DNA of 64,000 bases from Luzula sylvatica (lineage: Eukaryota; Streptophyta; Magnoliopsida; Poales; Juncaceae). The DNA lies in NCBI GenBank assembly GCA_946800325.1, contig OX326961.1, positions 35,793,043 to 35,857,042 on the forward strand, given 5' to 3'. Both the position numbers and the translations under genes were made by a program. The notes under the pieces are model-generated. The model had not been told where the DNA came from. It made no database searches and saw nothing but the letters and a program-made list of their open reading frames with translations. Of the stretch, positions 1 through 13,204 are shown piece after piece; positions within the stretch are counted from its first letter, which is position 1; each line of letters starts with the position of its first letter.

Positions 1-1345
1 TAGGTGAAATTTTCAGCAGCAAAATGTGACGATTTCAACAATTTTGTTGTCATTTTTGCAAATAAATTGGGAGAAGAAAAGAGGGGAAAATAACCCGGAG
101 GATTGGAAGGCGGGCGTTTGGATGAGCTTCTAGTTCGCATGAGGTTTTGGATTGGAGAGAGCGAAGGTGATGATCAACTGGAGAGGAAGAGACACGAAAG
201 GGCGTGGTGCACTGGTGCGGTATACGTATACGGCTGGGTTCCCGCCGGAAGCAACCAATGGCATGTTTCGTAAATTCGACTTTATTAAGGCCTGGTTATG
301 ATGGGCTCTCGCCCAGGTACAGATGAAAAAAGCCTTTTAATTAATTAAAAATGGGTTGATTAATCATCTGAACTGATTTTTCATAGAGAAGTAAATTCTG
401 GGCCTGCAATTAAACTGGGCAAGTTAATTTTATGTCCAATTTGTTTATGGAAAATAGGATTTATTTAAATTTTATGCTTGTTATGATTTATGAAAGAAAA
501 CAAAATAATTCAGTATGAAGAAAGGGAGAATTAGAGTAGTAACTTTATTCTTCGTCATAACAAACTAAATTATAGGGAATAACTAAATTGTAGGGAATTG
601 TTGAAAACCACCTAATTTTTTTTGGTATTTGTCAAAAAAACTCGTTACTTTCAGATTTCTTCAAAACTCTCTAGAAAGTAGAAACTAAGCTTCATTCTTC
701 AAAAAATTTCTACTAGTGTTAACTTTATTTCATTTAAGTTATTATTTTTATCCCTAAAATACCCTTTATAATTTATTTTGTAATTGAATTTATTACATAA
801 ATTAATAAATACATAATATTTTATAGTATTGTCTCATGATATTTAGTATATTATTCTATAATTTTTTATATAAAATATTTCATGTAAAAAATTAAATTGT
901 AATATAAAATAATATTCATTTAATAAAATAATACTATATATATTATAAATATTAAAATAAAACATTGAGCTGTAAAATATTATTATAAATCATTTTTAGT
1001 ATAATAACGTGAAATATAATTTATTTATGTATTTATTAATTTATATTGGATACAAAAATTTATAAAAGAAAATCAATAAGAATATTTTTGTCCACAAAAG
1101 AAAAATTGAATTGGAATGTTAAAGTTAACGCTAGTAGGGAGCTTTTAAAGAATGAAACTTAATTTTTACAAGGTTTTTGAAAAAAATCCAAAAGTTGGGA
1201 AGTTTTTGACAAATTTCAAAAAAACCCAATTTGTGTATTAGAATTGAACAATGAAGCAACCATTAATCACCATGAAGATAAAACAGAGATGTATTGGGAA
1301 AATGGAGACATTCCTTCTTCAGAAAACTTTTTCTCATGATTTTGG
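1..1345. other. AT-rich stretch without a recognised gene
   Basis: The first 300 bases have a more balanced composition and could be the edge of a gene or element cut by the window, but no convincing exon was found. From about 590 to 1240 the sequence contains A/T-run motifs resembling the ends of the MULE at 15189-16064, suggesting a decayed relative. Nothing else is supported. Confidence 0.4.
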
Positions 1346-1349
1346 TAAA

Positions 1350-1880
1350 CAAATTGCAATTGAATTTACCGATCCGAATCCGAAGAACCAACTCAAGTAA
1401 CTTGAAACCGACCCAACATGACTGAGCATAATTTTTAAAAAATAATAAAAAATAGGAAAAAATAATGCCATTCGTTACAATGTATCCTCCTTTTTTTTCA
1501 TTTTTCCTGCATGGTAATGTATTTTACGCATAATCGATTATTAAGACAACATTTGATTGTTTCATTAGTGATGGATATACTTTGTATTAATATTATAACT
1601 TGTTCAATATTATCTTCGAATATATTATTTTGATAATAGTCAAGACTCAAGACAAACCAATTGCGTATATTTTTGTCCCAAACTAAAATCAAACCGAATC
1701 CGATAAATCCGAACCCGAAGAATCAGATTCAAACACTTAATTTAACTCCAAAAGAACCCGATCAAAAATAAAATCCGAACACGAACCGATCCGATCCGAT
1801 CCAAATTAAGTTAACTAAAAAATAACCTGAACATAAAAAAAATTTATCATGAAAATACCAATCCGATTTGCCACCTCTAA
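1350..1880. repeat. Degenerate CCGAAY-rich hAT-like MITE
   Basis: The stretch is dense in CCGAAT, CCGAAC and GATCCGAT motifs and ends in GCCACCTCTA, the same terminal sequence as the fully resolved element at 52008-52715. The left end was not found and no target-site duplication could be assigned. It is probably an old non-autonomous hAT copy. Confidence 0.4.
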
Positions 1881-2606
1881 GTACAATAATACATTTATTG
1901 TAACATTAATAAGTAACTAAATCAATTTATATCCATTAACTTATCAAATGATTTAAATAACATCGCAATAGCAATAAAATATTTTTAAAACCAATATCAT
2001 AATCTACTAATTAACGGCTTTATATCGTTGTTACAGTGCAAAAACACAGTAATCACGTGTAAATTTTTACAATCCGAATGTGAGGGATTGATATATCGCA
2101 ATTTAAACATTGATTAGCATTTACCAACCTCTTATTTTTGACCCATCTTTTTACAATTCCCTCAAGCCACATCATCACAATTCATGCCACATTATCACAA
2201 TTATTTCAACCATTAGATTATGATATGTGGCAACATATGAACCATGTATTAACCTTTGATTTTGTGTGATTATGTTTTATTTGTAGATATGTATGTGTCC
2301 CTTATTTTACACATAGTTTTAAGTATTTTTAGAAGGTCACATCACCTTACACTGATGATGTGTCAAAATATTATTAGTTAGGTTCATGTTAGACCAGTTG
2401 TATTTGATTTTGAATTTTTTCACAATATGTTACAAGATCAATTGTGAATACAAATAGAATGTGAAGAGTTTAAATATTTAACATTAATAAATTAATATAT
2501 AATATCATAAAACATACATCAAATATTGTTAGCATTTTCATAATATAATTTTAAAAAATTAAGAAATATATTCGCTGGAATTTTATCTTTATTTTGAGAT
2601 CCATAT

Positions 2607-2915
2607 TATCATATATTTAATATTTTTCTCTAACTTAAAATTATGAAAATAATTATGTAAAAAAAGATATAAAAATAAATATAATTACATTAATGATTTG
2701 TAAGCCTAATTATTATTATTTTTAAAACTATAATTGAAAACAATTGCACATACTACTAAGTATGTTATTATCATATATTCAATATTTTTCTCTAACTGAA
2801 AATTATGAAAATAATTATGTAAAAAAATATATAAAAATAAATATAATTACATTAATGACTTGTAATCCTAATTATTTTTATTTTTAAAAATATAATTGAA
2901 AAAAATTGCACATCC
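2607..2915. repeat. Two-copy tandem repeat of about 160 bp
   Basis: Two adjacent copies begin near 2607 and 2769 with the same order of motifs (ATATTTTTCTCTAACT, then AAATAATTATGTAAAAAAA, then TAATGA-TTGTAA). They differ by scattered substitutions. The repeat lies upstream of a Helitron-like 3' end and may be internal to that Helitron. Confidence 0.6.
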
Positions 2916-3430
2916 TAATTATTATTATTATTTTTAAAACAATTATGTTATATTTGTATTTTTACTTAAAACAGTTTCATGTTAATCTTTAAAAAAATAA
3001 TAATAATGAAAAATATTTATTTACTAAACACAAATAATTTCTTTAACTTATATAATATTTTTCAATAATAAACATGAAACATGAAATTTATCAGACACAA
3101 ATAATTTTTTTAAACTTTTACAATGTTATTATTCTTAATTTTAGATATGAAAATTTAAAATATCATATGATTTTGATTTTTGTTTATGTCCACGCATGTT
3201 ATTTTATTATTTTATAGTGACATTTATTATGTTTTGTTTGTATTGCATTAAAGTACTAAATAAATATTTCGTAATTTGCAATATTCAAAAATAATATAAT
3301 AATTTTGTCATTATGAAACTTCCTTAATCAATATCTTATTTATTTTCATAGTCTTATATTTGATTCCGAAAAATCATAACTATATATTATGTGTATATAT
3401 TATGTGTATGGTAAAACAAATGAAACAAAA

Positions 3431-3459
3431 TCGCCGCGAAGCGCGGATAATCTCCTAAT
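3431..3459 (+). mobile_element. Helitron-like 3' terminus
   Basis: A GC-rich hairpin (CCGCG-AAG-CGCGG, 3434-3446) is followed nine bases later by CTAAT and then T. A short hairpin just before CTRRT is the usual 3' end of a Helitron. The 5' TC end could not be located; the element should extend leftward through AT-rich DNA. Confidence 0.55.
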
Positions 3460-3824
3460 TATTATTAATTCATGAATCAATTCAAAAAGCCACCTCTAAA
3501 CCGATATATTCTCCAAGAATTTTAATATTAATCCAAATGGAATCTCCAATCCCGTCATCAGATATGCCAGATGGATTAGTTTCTCCTTGGGAAGCATCTT
3601 TCTTGACTTAATCCAAGACCAATAATCCAATAAAAGGACACGAACAATATTATATATTCTTTTAACTATAAAAAAAGTATAAAAGAACCGATTATATATA
3701 CTTTTAACAATATTATGTATAAAAGAAGTATACTTAAATAAGAAATTGATTTGCATCCACACATAGAATATAACCGAATAAATACATAAAGAAAAATGAT
3801 TTTGCAAGTCGTCCTACAACACTC

Positions 3825-4635
3825 CAATGTTGTAAAATACGGAAAACGGTACGGAACGGTCGGGAACCGTTTTACGGGAATACCGTAAAACGGTAAAAAA
3901 ACGGTGAAAAAACGGTCACCGGAATCGATAATAATTTAATTAAAAATTATGGATAAAACAAAAAATATATAATAATTTAATTTTTTAATAATAAAAAATA
4001 ACGTAAACAATGTCTAACATAAACGTAACATCAAAACAAATGTTCAACATAAATGTAACATCAAAATATAAATTTAAATAAAAAAAAACTAAGGCGTAAA
4101 CTCATTAACATCATTTGGGACTAAATCCGTCAGAGTTGATCTCTCGTTAATGACAAATTTCACATTCTCCTCATCCATTGACGTATCAAATTAGCACAAA
4201 TTAAATAAACTTAGCACTCGCAATCACAATTCGTGCAGAAGAGATTAGCGTTGTTGTGAAGAAGAAGAAGAGAGCAGCCATTGTCGTAAATTAAACCGAG
4301 CCGACGTCATCCTTTAGTCAATCGTGAAGAACTGAAGAGTGGAACATCCCAACCAATGTCGTGAAGATGAAAAAGAACTAAAACAGACATTCGGTGAAAA
4401 AGAAATTATGTGTCGAGAAAAATAACTGCCAAAAAATTAAAAAAAATCGGGCCCAAAATAATTAGAAGAAAAAATCGGTATGTAAAACGGGTTAAAAATG
4501 TTTTTCGGTCAAAAAAACGGTCAAACACGGTTAAAAAACGTTTGACCGTTTTTTGAAACGTTACGGCAAAAAACGGAACGGTCTTCCACCGAAACACCGT
4601 TTTTCGACCGTTTTTCGGTGTTTTTTACAACATTG
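3825..4635. mobile_element. Non-autonomous hAT element, 8-bp TSD
   Basis: The element starts with CAATGTTGTAAAA and ends with the reverse complement (TTTTTTACAACATTG). It is flanked on both sides by the identical 8-bp duplication CAACACTC (3817-3824 and 4636-4643). Both ends are packed with subterminal AAACGGT/ACCGTTTT motifs in opposite orientation, which is typical of hAT subterminal regions. No transposase was found in 811 bp. It sits in distal upstream DNA that resembles the upstream regions of CAD-2 and CAD-3. Confidence 0.85.
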
Positions 4636-5500
4636 CAACACTCCAGTTGACCGCCAATATATTTCATCATTTTTTCTATTCTTCAACTTGCTCGCGATAT
4701 TTCCAATAGATTCAACACATTCAATGTGCTTCCTGATCCTCCTATGATATCTCGTCGCAATATTCACGCGAGCATCTCGGCCCTCTCTCCTCGACGATCT
4801 TAAGTGCTAATCTCGACCGACGCGAGACCTGCTTAAGACGCATCCGGAAGGAGAAGAACATGGTCTGCTATGATTTTTTCTCTCCAAATCGATAAAATTT
4901 GGTTAATTCGCTTATATTGTTGCGTAATTTGCTGAATTTAACTAAAAATCGCTGATATTTGCTCAATTTCATGAAATTCATCCAATTTTGCTCAATTATA
5001 TTTTCATTTTTTGATGTTTTAAGACCAGTCCGAAATATCAAATATTGTTTGTTTGTTATATTTTTTAACATTAAAATATTTCTTATGTTGTTACTTTTAT
5101 ACCCATATTGAGGATGAATCTGACTAATTTATATTTATGCATTTCTCAAATATTATATCAACTCAAGAAGACAATTAAAGGAAGTAAGAAATTCATGAAC
5201 ATTATAGTTTAAATTTTTTTATTAAAAACTATGTGCTTAGACATATTGTATCTTTTATATTTTTTATTATATATTTTATACCTTTATATATTATGATTTA
5301 TTATTTGTTGTATAGTTTTTTATATTTTTTATTATAACGATACAACTTGTAATCACATACATTTATATTTATATTAAGTACTATGTACTCAAACATATTA
5401 TTTACTCTTTATTATATTTTGTATATCTTTTATTGTTATGATATATTTTTAAATGAAGTAACGTAACTTCATGACATAAGACAATTTATATTTCTTGTAG
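4636..5500. other. AT-rich intergenic DNA, no gene seen
   Basis: Short unrelated open frames only. The 4640-4860 part has normal base composition and may be old upstream DNA of CAD-1; the rest is A/T runs. Confidence 0.4.
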
Positions 5501-5673
5501 GGGCGATGCTACAGTCACTCCCTCCCTCACTCCCAAATCTCCTCCCTAGGTCACTGACATGTGGACCCCACAACCACTTTCACAAAAATTAATATATGTG
5601 GGACCCACATGTCAGCCACCCTAGGGAGGGGATATGGGAGGGAGGGAGGGAGGGAGTGGCTTGAGCTTTACCG
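5501..5673. mobile_element. Hairpin MITE with 9-bp TSD (MULE type)
   Basis: Almost the whole element folds on itself: the left arm with CACTCCCTCCCTCACTCCC and CCTCCCTAGG is matched by the right arm with CCTAGGGAGG and the GGGAGGGAGG run. The 9-bp sequence TTCTTGTAG stands on both sides (5492-5500 and 5674-5682). A 9-bp duplication points to Mutator-like mobilisation. The arms meet near AACCACTTTCACAAAA, so an RNA copy would form a hairpin of about 75 bp. Confidence 0.85.
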
Positions 5674-5682
5674 TTCTTGTAG

Positions 5683-6647
5683 TGTTAGTGTTATGTTTAT
5701 ACCTTTTGGTTTATATATTATACTTGTTTTTGGTATTTGGTTTTGTTTTACTCATATAATACTTTTATTTCTATAGTAATTAGTGTTTTGTTTTTCCCTT
5801 TTAGTTTATTTATTATACATTTTTTATTTGGTACTGTTTTACTCATATAACTTGTAAACATGAGATATGCGTTTTTGTTTACTTTTTATATTTTTATTTG
5901 TGATAATTCTTATTAGTGTGCATTTTATATTTAGATGAAATAAAATAACTTCAAGACAGAACAATTTATATACCTTTTATATTTACATGTTAATATTTTT
6001 TATATTTTCTGCTTATATGTTAATAATTTTTATACATCACGAATACCCGCGCAAAGGTTGTAACCTTTTTTTTCCCGAAGTTGTGCGAACCTTAATTAAT
6101 TACATATTAAATTTAACCATGAATTAATTGTTAATCCACTTTGTTAATTATGAACTTAATTAGTGTGAAAACAATTTGGACTAAAATTTGGAAAAATTAT
6201 TTAATACATGTGGCGAGTTGTGATTCACTCTGACAGAACGGAACGGAATCATACATAAATAACTTATATAAAATAAAATTATATTTTTTATAATATTATA
6301 ATATGATTTTTTTAATTAACATAGTGAGAAAACGTGAAAAATAAAATGTAATTTGATCGTTTTGATTTAATCGATTTTCAAAATATCAAAATTAAATCAA
6401 ACTGAATAAATTGAACAATATTGATTTTTTAACCGACTGATTAAACCAAATTCGCGATAAATCGAACCATTTTTCGACTCGTTGACAAGACTTAAATACT
6501 GAATAGGTCGGCAACGATTATGGAACCGGCAATTATTATGCAAAATATCATACATACATGTTTCGATTTATATAATGCACATACGCCACTCAACTAAGAA
6601 AGCCACATCAAGACTGATTATGCAAATAAAAATCAACTCATCCGTGA
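5683..6647. other. Upstream DNA of CAD-1, AT-rich
   Basis: No gene was found. The part around 6500-6647, with ACATCAAGACTGATTATGC and CAACTCATCCGTGAC, matches the region upstream of the CAD-3 TATA box near 32810-32850 in order and spacing. It is therefore taken as the ancestral CAD promoter now separated from its TATA box by the insertion at 6648-8222. Confidence 0.45.
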
Positions 6648-7122
6648 CATATATAACTCTTTGTTTGGCAATTTTATTATATTTTGGCAACATGGAATTT
6701 GGATTGGAATTTTATTATATTTTCCCACTCCTATATAACTCTTTGTTTGGCAAGTAGAATATAGTGGAATTACCTAATTCTTGAATCTCCTCTTTCACGT
6801 AGATTCTCCAAAATATAATTCCCCAAATTTGGGGAGTGCCAAGGTGGAGGAAAACCAAAAAAAGAGAGTTGCATATTAAATATTATTTGATAAATTGAAC
6901 AAATAATGGAAATTAATTATTAATAGTTTTTATTATATAATAAATATAAAACCATATAATTAAATAGTATTATTTATTATTGTAATAATGTATAATAATT
7001 ATATTATGATAAATAAAATATATATTATAATTATTTATCCATAAAATTAAAATAATATTTAATAATTATAATATAATAAAAATATTTTATTAAATATATA
7101 TATACAATATTTTATTACTATA

Positions 7123-7217
<95 letters not shown>

Positions 7218-7272
7218 CAAAATTATTATATTAATTATATAGATACAATATTTTATTACTATATTAATTGTA

Positions 7273-7303
<31 letters not shown>

Positions 7304-8222
7304 CATTTCAAAAATATTATATTAATTATATAGATATAATATAATATTATAACATTAGTATTGTACGTTATAATAATATATTACATGGATATTTAATAGG
7401 GAAATAATTATTGTAATAATATATAATAGTAATTATAATATAATAATAAAATAATTATTTTATAATAATTATATCCATATAAATTAATTTGTATTTTATT
7501 ATAATCAGTATATTCATATTAATTATATATTATTATAATAATTATATTATAATGAAAAAAAATTATATTATAATTTATCCATATTATTAATATGAAATTA
7601 TATATTATTAACTAAAATAAAAATACTAAAATAATAGTATTATGTAGTAATTTTATTATAATATTAAAATAATAATATTTTAAATATTACATTCATATAA
7701 TAATATACATTAGAACAAATATAATATTATATATATATCAGTATAAAAAAAATATACTAATTTTATATTAATATTATTATTATATAAGGCATAACAAAAT
7801 ATTATAATCAAAGAATAGTTATATTATATTTATTAAATATATATTATATTATTGTAATCATATATAATAAATGTTATGCATTGTAATTATATAATATTAT
7901 ATTTAATTTTATAAAATATTATCATATATTATATGGATTAAATATAATATTATATTATGGATTAAATATAACATTATAATTATATAATTATGGAACGTTA
8001 AATTGATTATATATAAATATAATAAATATAACATAATCATTTTATAATAGTAAAAATTTCAAAATTCCAAAATTGTCTAAACAACCAAACAAAAAATTAT
8101 ATTTTCCAGCATCTTATAATTCGAACATCCAAACAAACTGTGGAATTAAGAATTCCAGAACTTTTTACTCCTCCACCTTATAATCCAATTCCATTCTACT
8201 AATTCCGCTTGCCAAACGGCCC
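6648..8222. mobile_element. TA-rich non-autonomous element in the CAD-1 promoter
   Basis: The right end reads CTTGCCAAACGGCCCC and the left side carries the opposite motif TTTGTTTGGCAAG, once near 6659 and again near 6731. The interior is almost pure A/T with an (AT)n microsatellite. A related left end occurs at 41517 (GGCGTTTGGCAAGTAG). Comparison with the CAD-3 promoter shows the sequence was inserted about 50 bp upstream of the CAD-1 TATA box. Exact ends and TSD were not resolved. Confidence 0.55.
7127..7212. repeat. (AT)n microsatellite
   Basis: An uninterrupted AT dinucleotide run of more than 80 bases inside the element at 6648-8222. A shorter (GT)n run follows at about 7270-7294. Confidence 0.95.
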
Positions 8223-8270
8223 CAAAAACTTCTCGTCCAAACCATTTGGAATCAACATAATGGCACTTGT

Positions 8271-8278
8271 TATAAAAG
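8271..8278 (+). promoter_or_regulatory. TATA box of CAD-1
   Basis: TATAAAAGGAT is conserved at the equivalent place upstream of CAD-3 (TTATAAAAGGAT). Here it lies about 500 bp before the ATG, but removing the MITE at 8354-8679 brings the distance to about 170 bp, close to the 125-150 bp of the other two copies. Confidence 0.7.
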
Positions 8279-8353
8279 GATGGATAGTAGATAGCTCTTC
8301 GATAATTATCCATTAATATTTCTACCAACTTGATAGTACCGACATTAAACAAG

Positions 8354-8679
8354 GAGGTCATATATGGTGCCTCCCCCATTTCCCCCCGCTCACTCATGGT
8401 GATGGTGATTGAATCACCGTGAGATCACATTAATGGGGCTCCTTTCCATCTCCCAAAATCCCCCTCACTCAATTAATAATGTTTTGAATTAATTGTTAAT
8501 TGAAATAATTAATTATGGAATTTTTGTATTAACTGTTAATTACATCATAATTAATTGTTAATTCAAAACATAATTAATTGAGTGAAAAAATTTGGGTATA
8601 AATTGAAGATGAAAACTAGCTCCCCAATTAATGTGACCCCGTGAGTGGGGGGAAATGGAAGGGCACGGTATAATTTTCC
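8354..8679. mobile_element. MITE in the CAD-1 leader (MULE type)
   Basis: The left arm (GAGGTCATATATGGTGCC followed by CCATTTCCCCCCGCTCAC) pairs with the right arm (GTGAGTGGGGGGAAATGG followed by GGCACGGTATAATTTTCC). TAAACAAG occurs on both sides (8346-8353 and 8681-8688), part of an 8-9 bp target duplication. The interior is an inverted array of TTAATTG/CAATTAA motifs. Related copies sit in CAD-2 intron 1 (21365-21663) and at 38083-41311. This copy lies between the TATA box and the start codon, so it should be transcribed as part of the leader unless initiation has moved. Confidence 0.75.
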
Positions 8680-8773
8680 ATAAACAAGTATCCCCGGTTC
8701 TACCTAACTTCTTTTATTTCCCTCCCCATTAAATATTTCTACATCTCAGTCGAAGAGAGAGTGAGCGAAAGAG

Positions 8774-10238
8774 ATGGCAGAAGCACAAGAACATCAAGCT
8801 CATGGATGGGCAGCCAGAGAGTCCTCCGGTACCCTCTCCCCTTTTTCATTCTCCAGAAGGTATGTATATATTCAACCTTCATAATTACTCTATTTATTCA
8901 TTTTTCTCCTTTCCATTATGATTTCTGTAATGATACAGGTCTCCCGACGAGGATGATGTAACGGTGAAGGTACTCTACTGTGGAATTTGCCACACCGATG
9001 TCAACATCATCAAAAACAACTGGAGAAATGCTCTCTACCCTGTCGTCCCTGGGTAATTAACTACTTAACTACTTCTCTCACCTTAATTTATACTTGCTAA
9101 TTAAACACATAAAAAGTTAATTAATTGTGTCTTGATATGGATTATGGACCAATGGGGTCTTAATTCTTATCCTTACATTTTTCTTCTTCTTTTAGACATG
9201 AGATAACTGGAATAGTGACACACGTAGGACCCAAAGTTACCAATTTCAAAGTGGGCGACAAAGTTGGCGTGGGCTACATTGTGGGCTCTTGTCTCACGTG
9301 TGGAGCATGTAATGATAATTTGGAGAATTTTTGTGCCGACTTAATAGTAACATCGAACGGTGTATATTACGATGGTTCCACAACACAAGGTGGATTCTCT
9401 AACGTTGTAGTCGTGAAAGAAAGATTTGTGGTACACGTACCAGATAATTTACCTCTGGATAAAGCTGCACCATTACTCTGTGCTGGTGTTACGGTTTATA
9501 CCCCAATGAAGAGGTTCGGATTAGACGGACCAGGTAAGCATTTGGGTGTGGTTGGTCTAGGTGGACTTGGACACGTGGCAGTCAAATTTGGCAAGGCTTT
9601 TGGAATGAAAGTTACTGTCATAAGTACTTCTCCTAGTAAGGAAACTGAGGCTATCGAACACTTAGGTGCTGATTCTTTCTTAGTAAGTCGCGATCCTGAG
9701 CAAATGAAGGTAAATTAATCACTTTCCTATTTTTTTTTTGGCAAAGTAGAATGATTGTTTGATCAAAACAATTAATTATGCATGTGATTAATTACAGGCA
9801 GCTATTGGTACTATGGATGGAATCATAGACACGGTGTCGGCATTTCACCCTGTCGCGCCTTTGCTCACATTACTAAAAGTGCAGGGAAAGATGATCATAG
9901 TTGGTGTGCCGACTAAGCCTTTGGAAGTACCGTCTTTTTCTCTAATTGGAGGCAAGTTTCCCTATATGAATTTAATCTCCTTAATTCGAGAGCTTAATTA
10001 ACTATGATGCTTTCACTTGGTTGAATGATGCGCAGGTGGGAAATTATTGGCGGGAAGTTTGACGGGAGGGATGAAAGACACACAAGAAATGTTGGATTTC
10101 GCAGGCAAGCACGGCATTACTGCGGAGATAGAGTTGGTTCAAATGGATTATGTCAACACTGCTGTGGAGAGACTCGAAAAAGGGGACGTGAGATACCGAT
10201 TTGTCGTTGACGTGGCGAATAGTCTTAATGAAGCTTGA
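8774..10238 (+). CDS. CAD: CAD-1: cinnamyl-alcohol-dehydrogenase-like MDR enzyme, five exons
   Basis: Exons are 8774-8859, 8939-9052, 9196-9709, 9798-9951 and 10036-10238; they join in frame to 356 codons plus TGA, the usual CAD length. The predicted enzyme is a cytosolic zinc-dependent, NADP(H)-linked alcohol dehydrogenase that interconverts an aldehyde and an alcohol; the true substrate cannot be read from sequence. Visible features: catalytic zinc ligands Cys46, His68-Glu69 and Cys162; structural zinc Cys99, Cys102, Cys105 and Cys113; Rossmann motif GLGGLG at 187-192; and STSPSK at 210-215, which fits NADPH rather than NADH. Thr48 of the proton relay is present, but the next two relay positions are Asn51 and Asn56 instead of His and Asp. 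Intron 4 begins with GC (AG|GCAAGT) instead of GT. Introns 1-3 are GT-AG. The start follows a GA-rich leader conserved in all three copies. Mannitol or terpenoid alcohol dehydrogenase activity is an alternative within the same family. Confidence 0.9.
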
Positions 10239-10440
10239 TTAATCTCATGGAGTGATTGATTGATCATGATCGAATTATGTTTGAAATATATGTCTATTTT
10301 TGTTTTGTGCTGAGAATAAGATGGAGAATTTTGTCAAAATAAAAATTAATTGAACTACAATCAATGGAGAATTTGGTGTTTGTTATATTTGAATATTTGG
10401 GCATGCAAAGTTTATTTCATTTGTATTTTAAACAATTAGG

Positions 10441-13195
10441 TGATTATTTATATGGATTATTTTGGCCGTTTTCTATTTCGACAAATCGGATCTTTTGAGT
10501 TTTGAACCTATAATCTTTTTTAGGTTTGGATGGGTGTCTAATAGTTTAAACTAGTAAAACTTCAACAAGAAAACTATATAGACTTATTGAGAGGACTTCA
10601 TTTCCTATTTTCTTTTTCACGTATGGTATAGACTAAGTCACTTATTGGAGAAAAACTTCTTTTTACATTAAATAGAGTAGGAAACTGGCATGCTTTGCGG
10701 TGTGCGAAAACTGAAAATAGCTTTGAAAAATATCTCTGACGGTTTAGGTCCTTCTATCTAACCCTTCAAGCGACGGAAGTCTGAAAGTTGGCAACCGTAA
10801 GTAAGCCAGCGAAGAAAAAGAATGAACGAGCTAGCCAAAATTTTCTCCACAATCCCGCCGACTCTACTCCGCTTGATGCGGTCGACACGTGGTGATAGAA
10901 AGTCCTTCCCACTAGTGGGCAATCATATTTGTCCAATTTATCTCTTTCAACTCGGATGTCGTGAGGTAGGACTCCGAAAGTTTTTGAATAAGCGGGGGAA
11001 TTTACAGATCTTCTGGATAGCGTTCCCCCTGCTATCAGTGATTGAATCACGCTGATGTAAGCTGATACATAAAATACATCATTTTTTTTATCAATAATAT
11101 TTATAAGTTTTTTTCAATCTATTTTTTTTATAAAGGTTGAACTTAATCCCATAAATTAATATTTATAATTAACAATAAAAACAAAAAAATAATAACTATA
11201 ATTAACAATTGATATTAACATATACATTTCAAAATTAACAATTAATACACATATTAATTAACAATTATAACCAATATTATGAATTAACAAATAATCTCAC
11301 TCACAATTAACAAGTAATCATCAAAAATTATGTTAACATACCGATTAACAATTCATATCAAAAAAATTTACCTCAAAATTAATATGAATTACATCAGATT
11401 TAATATGAATTGCAAAACCTAAAATAAGAAACAATAACATTCAGAAATTAATTCCAAAAATGTCAATTAACAAAAAAAAAATCATTCCAGAAAACGGAAA
11501 CTCCGTACCGAGCTAACACGGCAACTTCATTTTCTTCAACTTCCTCGTCAACTCGACTCTCCATTCCAGAAAACAAAAACTCTGTACCGAGCATACCAGT
11601 CCCCAATCGAAGCCGTACCAGTCGGTGTGTCGTCAAGGTGGGTGTGTTTGTGTCATACCGCCACGTCATCATCACGCCCTGTCTCCATTAACCAAGAACA
11701 GGTCTGGTACCAGTCGATATCTGTACATTCCAGTCTGTACCAGTCCGCACCAGAGGCTGCGAAGAACCATCAAAGCTCCATCGAAGCTTGAATTATTCGA
11801 AGCACCATCAAAGCTCCAATAATCGTTAATTGAACAAACCTGAAATTAAACAAATAAACAAACCTGAAATTGCTCGTTAATTAATCAGTACCACAGTACC
11901 AGTACTTAAACCTGAAATTAAACAAATAAACAAACCTGAAATTGCTCGTTAATTAATCAGTACCACAGTACCAGTACTTAAACCTGAAATTGCTCGTTAA
12001 TTCAAAATCAACATTCATTCCATTTAACAAGTTGACATTGCTCGTTAATTCAAACTCAACGTTAATTGAAACTCAACACTAAAGCAAAATAAAATAACAA
12101 TAATCATCAGTACATATAAACAACAGGAAAGTTAACCCTAGAAGAAAAAAAACAGTAGAAAAAAACAGTACAATTGCAATAACCAAAGGAAAATTAACCC
12201 TAAATTAATGCTAAACCAAAATTAATCCTAAATTACGATGCCTAAGTAGTAACTAATACTAAAGCAAAATTCTGAAATCAGTCACAAAAATCTGAATTAA
12301 CCCTAAAGCAAAATCTGGATGCCTAATTAGTAATTAATATTGAACTGAAATTAACCCAATTACCCCTCAATTACAAAAGAACCCTAAATTCGAAACAAAA
12401 AAACAGTAGAATTTACTTGAGAAATCAGTTGGAAAACAAGCAAAACATAGCAATGGACTGACAAATCCTAAGAAATGAGTCAAAAAACAAAACAAAAAAC
12501 ACAAAAATCAACCAAAAAATACCCAAAAAAGCTGAGAAATCCGAGAAAATACTCGAAAAATCACCAAAAAAAAGTAGAATTTACGTTTTTAGCATATCGT
12601 CCAAAACAACTCGAGAAATCCCAAGTAAATACTCCATAAACAACAAATAAAATCAATCAAAAAAATCAACAAATACTAAAAATATTGATTGAAAAAACTC
12701 AAAAAGCACCGAATTAACCTATAAGTTCTTCTTCATCGTGAATTTGCGTTTGCGACATGAGAGAAGTGGGTTTTTAGGGTTTGTGTGTGGCAAATCTAGG
12801 GTTTGAGCGTGGGTGTGAAGGTGGGGGCGTGTTATGAGAGAGGTGAGAGAAAGGATATATATGGGCCTCATCAGTTAATTTGAATTAACAGTTAATAGGG
12901 AGAAGAGTTAATTGGGAAAATTTTGAGGATGAATAACAGGTGCAAACAAATTAATGGGTGACGAATCAGCCTGTCTGGGGGGATATGAGGGCACCATATA
13001 TGAACTCCATGTGTAATAGGACTCCAATATGATCCAAAATGGTAGATAATGACAGACTAGTGGTAGTCTCTCTCCGCTTCGGAGAATTAAATACTTTATC
13101 GTAAGAAACAAATTATAAATTATATGGTATGGTATGTTTTTTGGTACAATTTTAGTAGATTATTTTTTATATTTATAATTTTATGTGTACATAAT
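10441..13195. other. Repeat-rich intergenic DNA between CAD-1 and the next elements
   Basis: Similarity to the CAD-2 3' flank ends near 10440. Beyond it, 10690-11055 has balanced composition but no exon could be defended. The segment 11060-12720 is A-rich with many TTAATTAAC-like motifs. The right side near 12960-13005 (GAGGGCACCATATATGAAC) matches an end of the MULE-type MITE family seen in the CAD-1 leader, so a larger or interrupted member of that family may occupy part of the region. Confidence 0.4.
11836..11995. repeat. 72-bp tandem repeat, two and a partial copy
   Basis: Copies start at 11836, 11908 and 11980 with AAACCTGAAATT. The first two are identical over the full 72-bp period and contain CAGTACCACAGTACCAGTAC. 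Further CCAGTA/TACCAGTC motifs are scattered at 11600-11750. Confidence 0.85.
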
Positions 13196-13204
13196 ATATT
13201 AAGT

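Noticed and set aside
8146..8397. 83-codon - strand frame near the CAD-1 TATA box
   Set aside because: It spans the end of a TA-rich transposon, the promoter and a MITE arm; no coding evidence.
10690..11055. Possible gene in balanced-composition DNA after CAD-1
   Set aside because: Open frames on both strands of 77-94 codons lack a recognisable family, and no splice model improves them.
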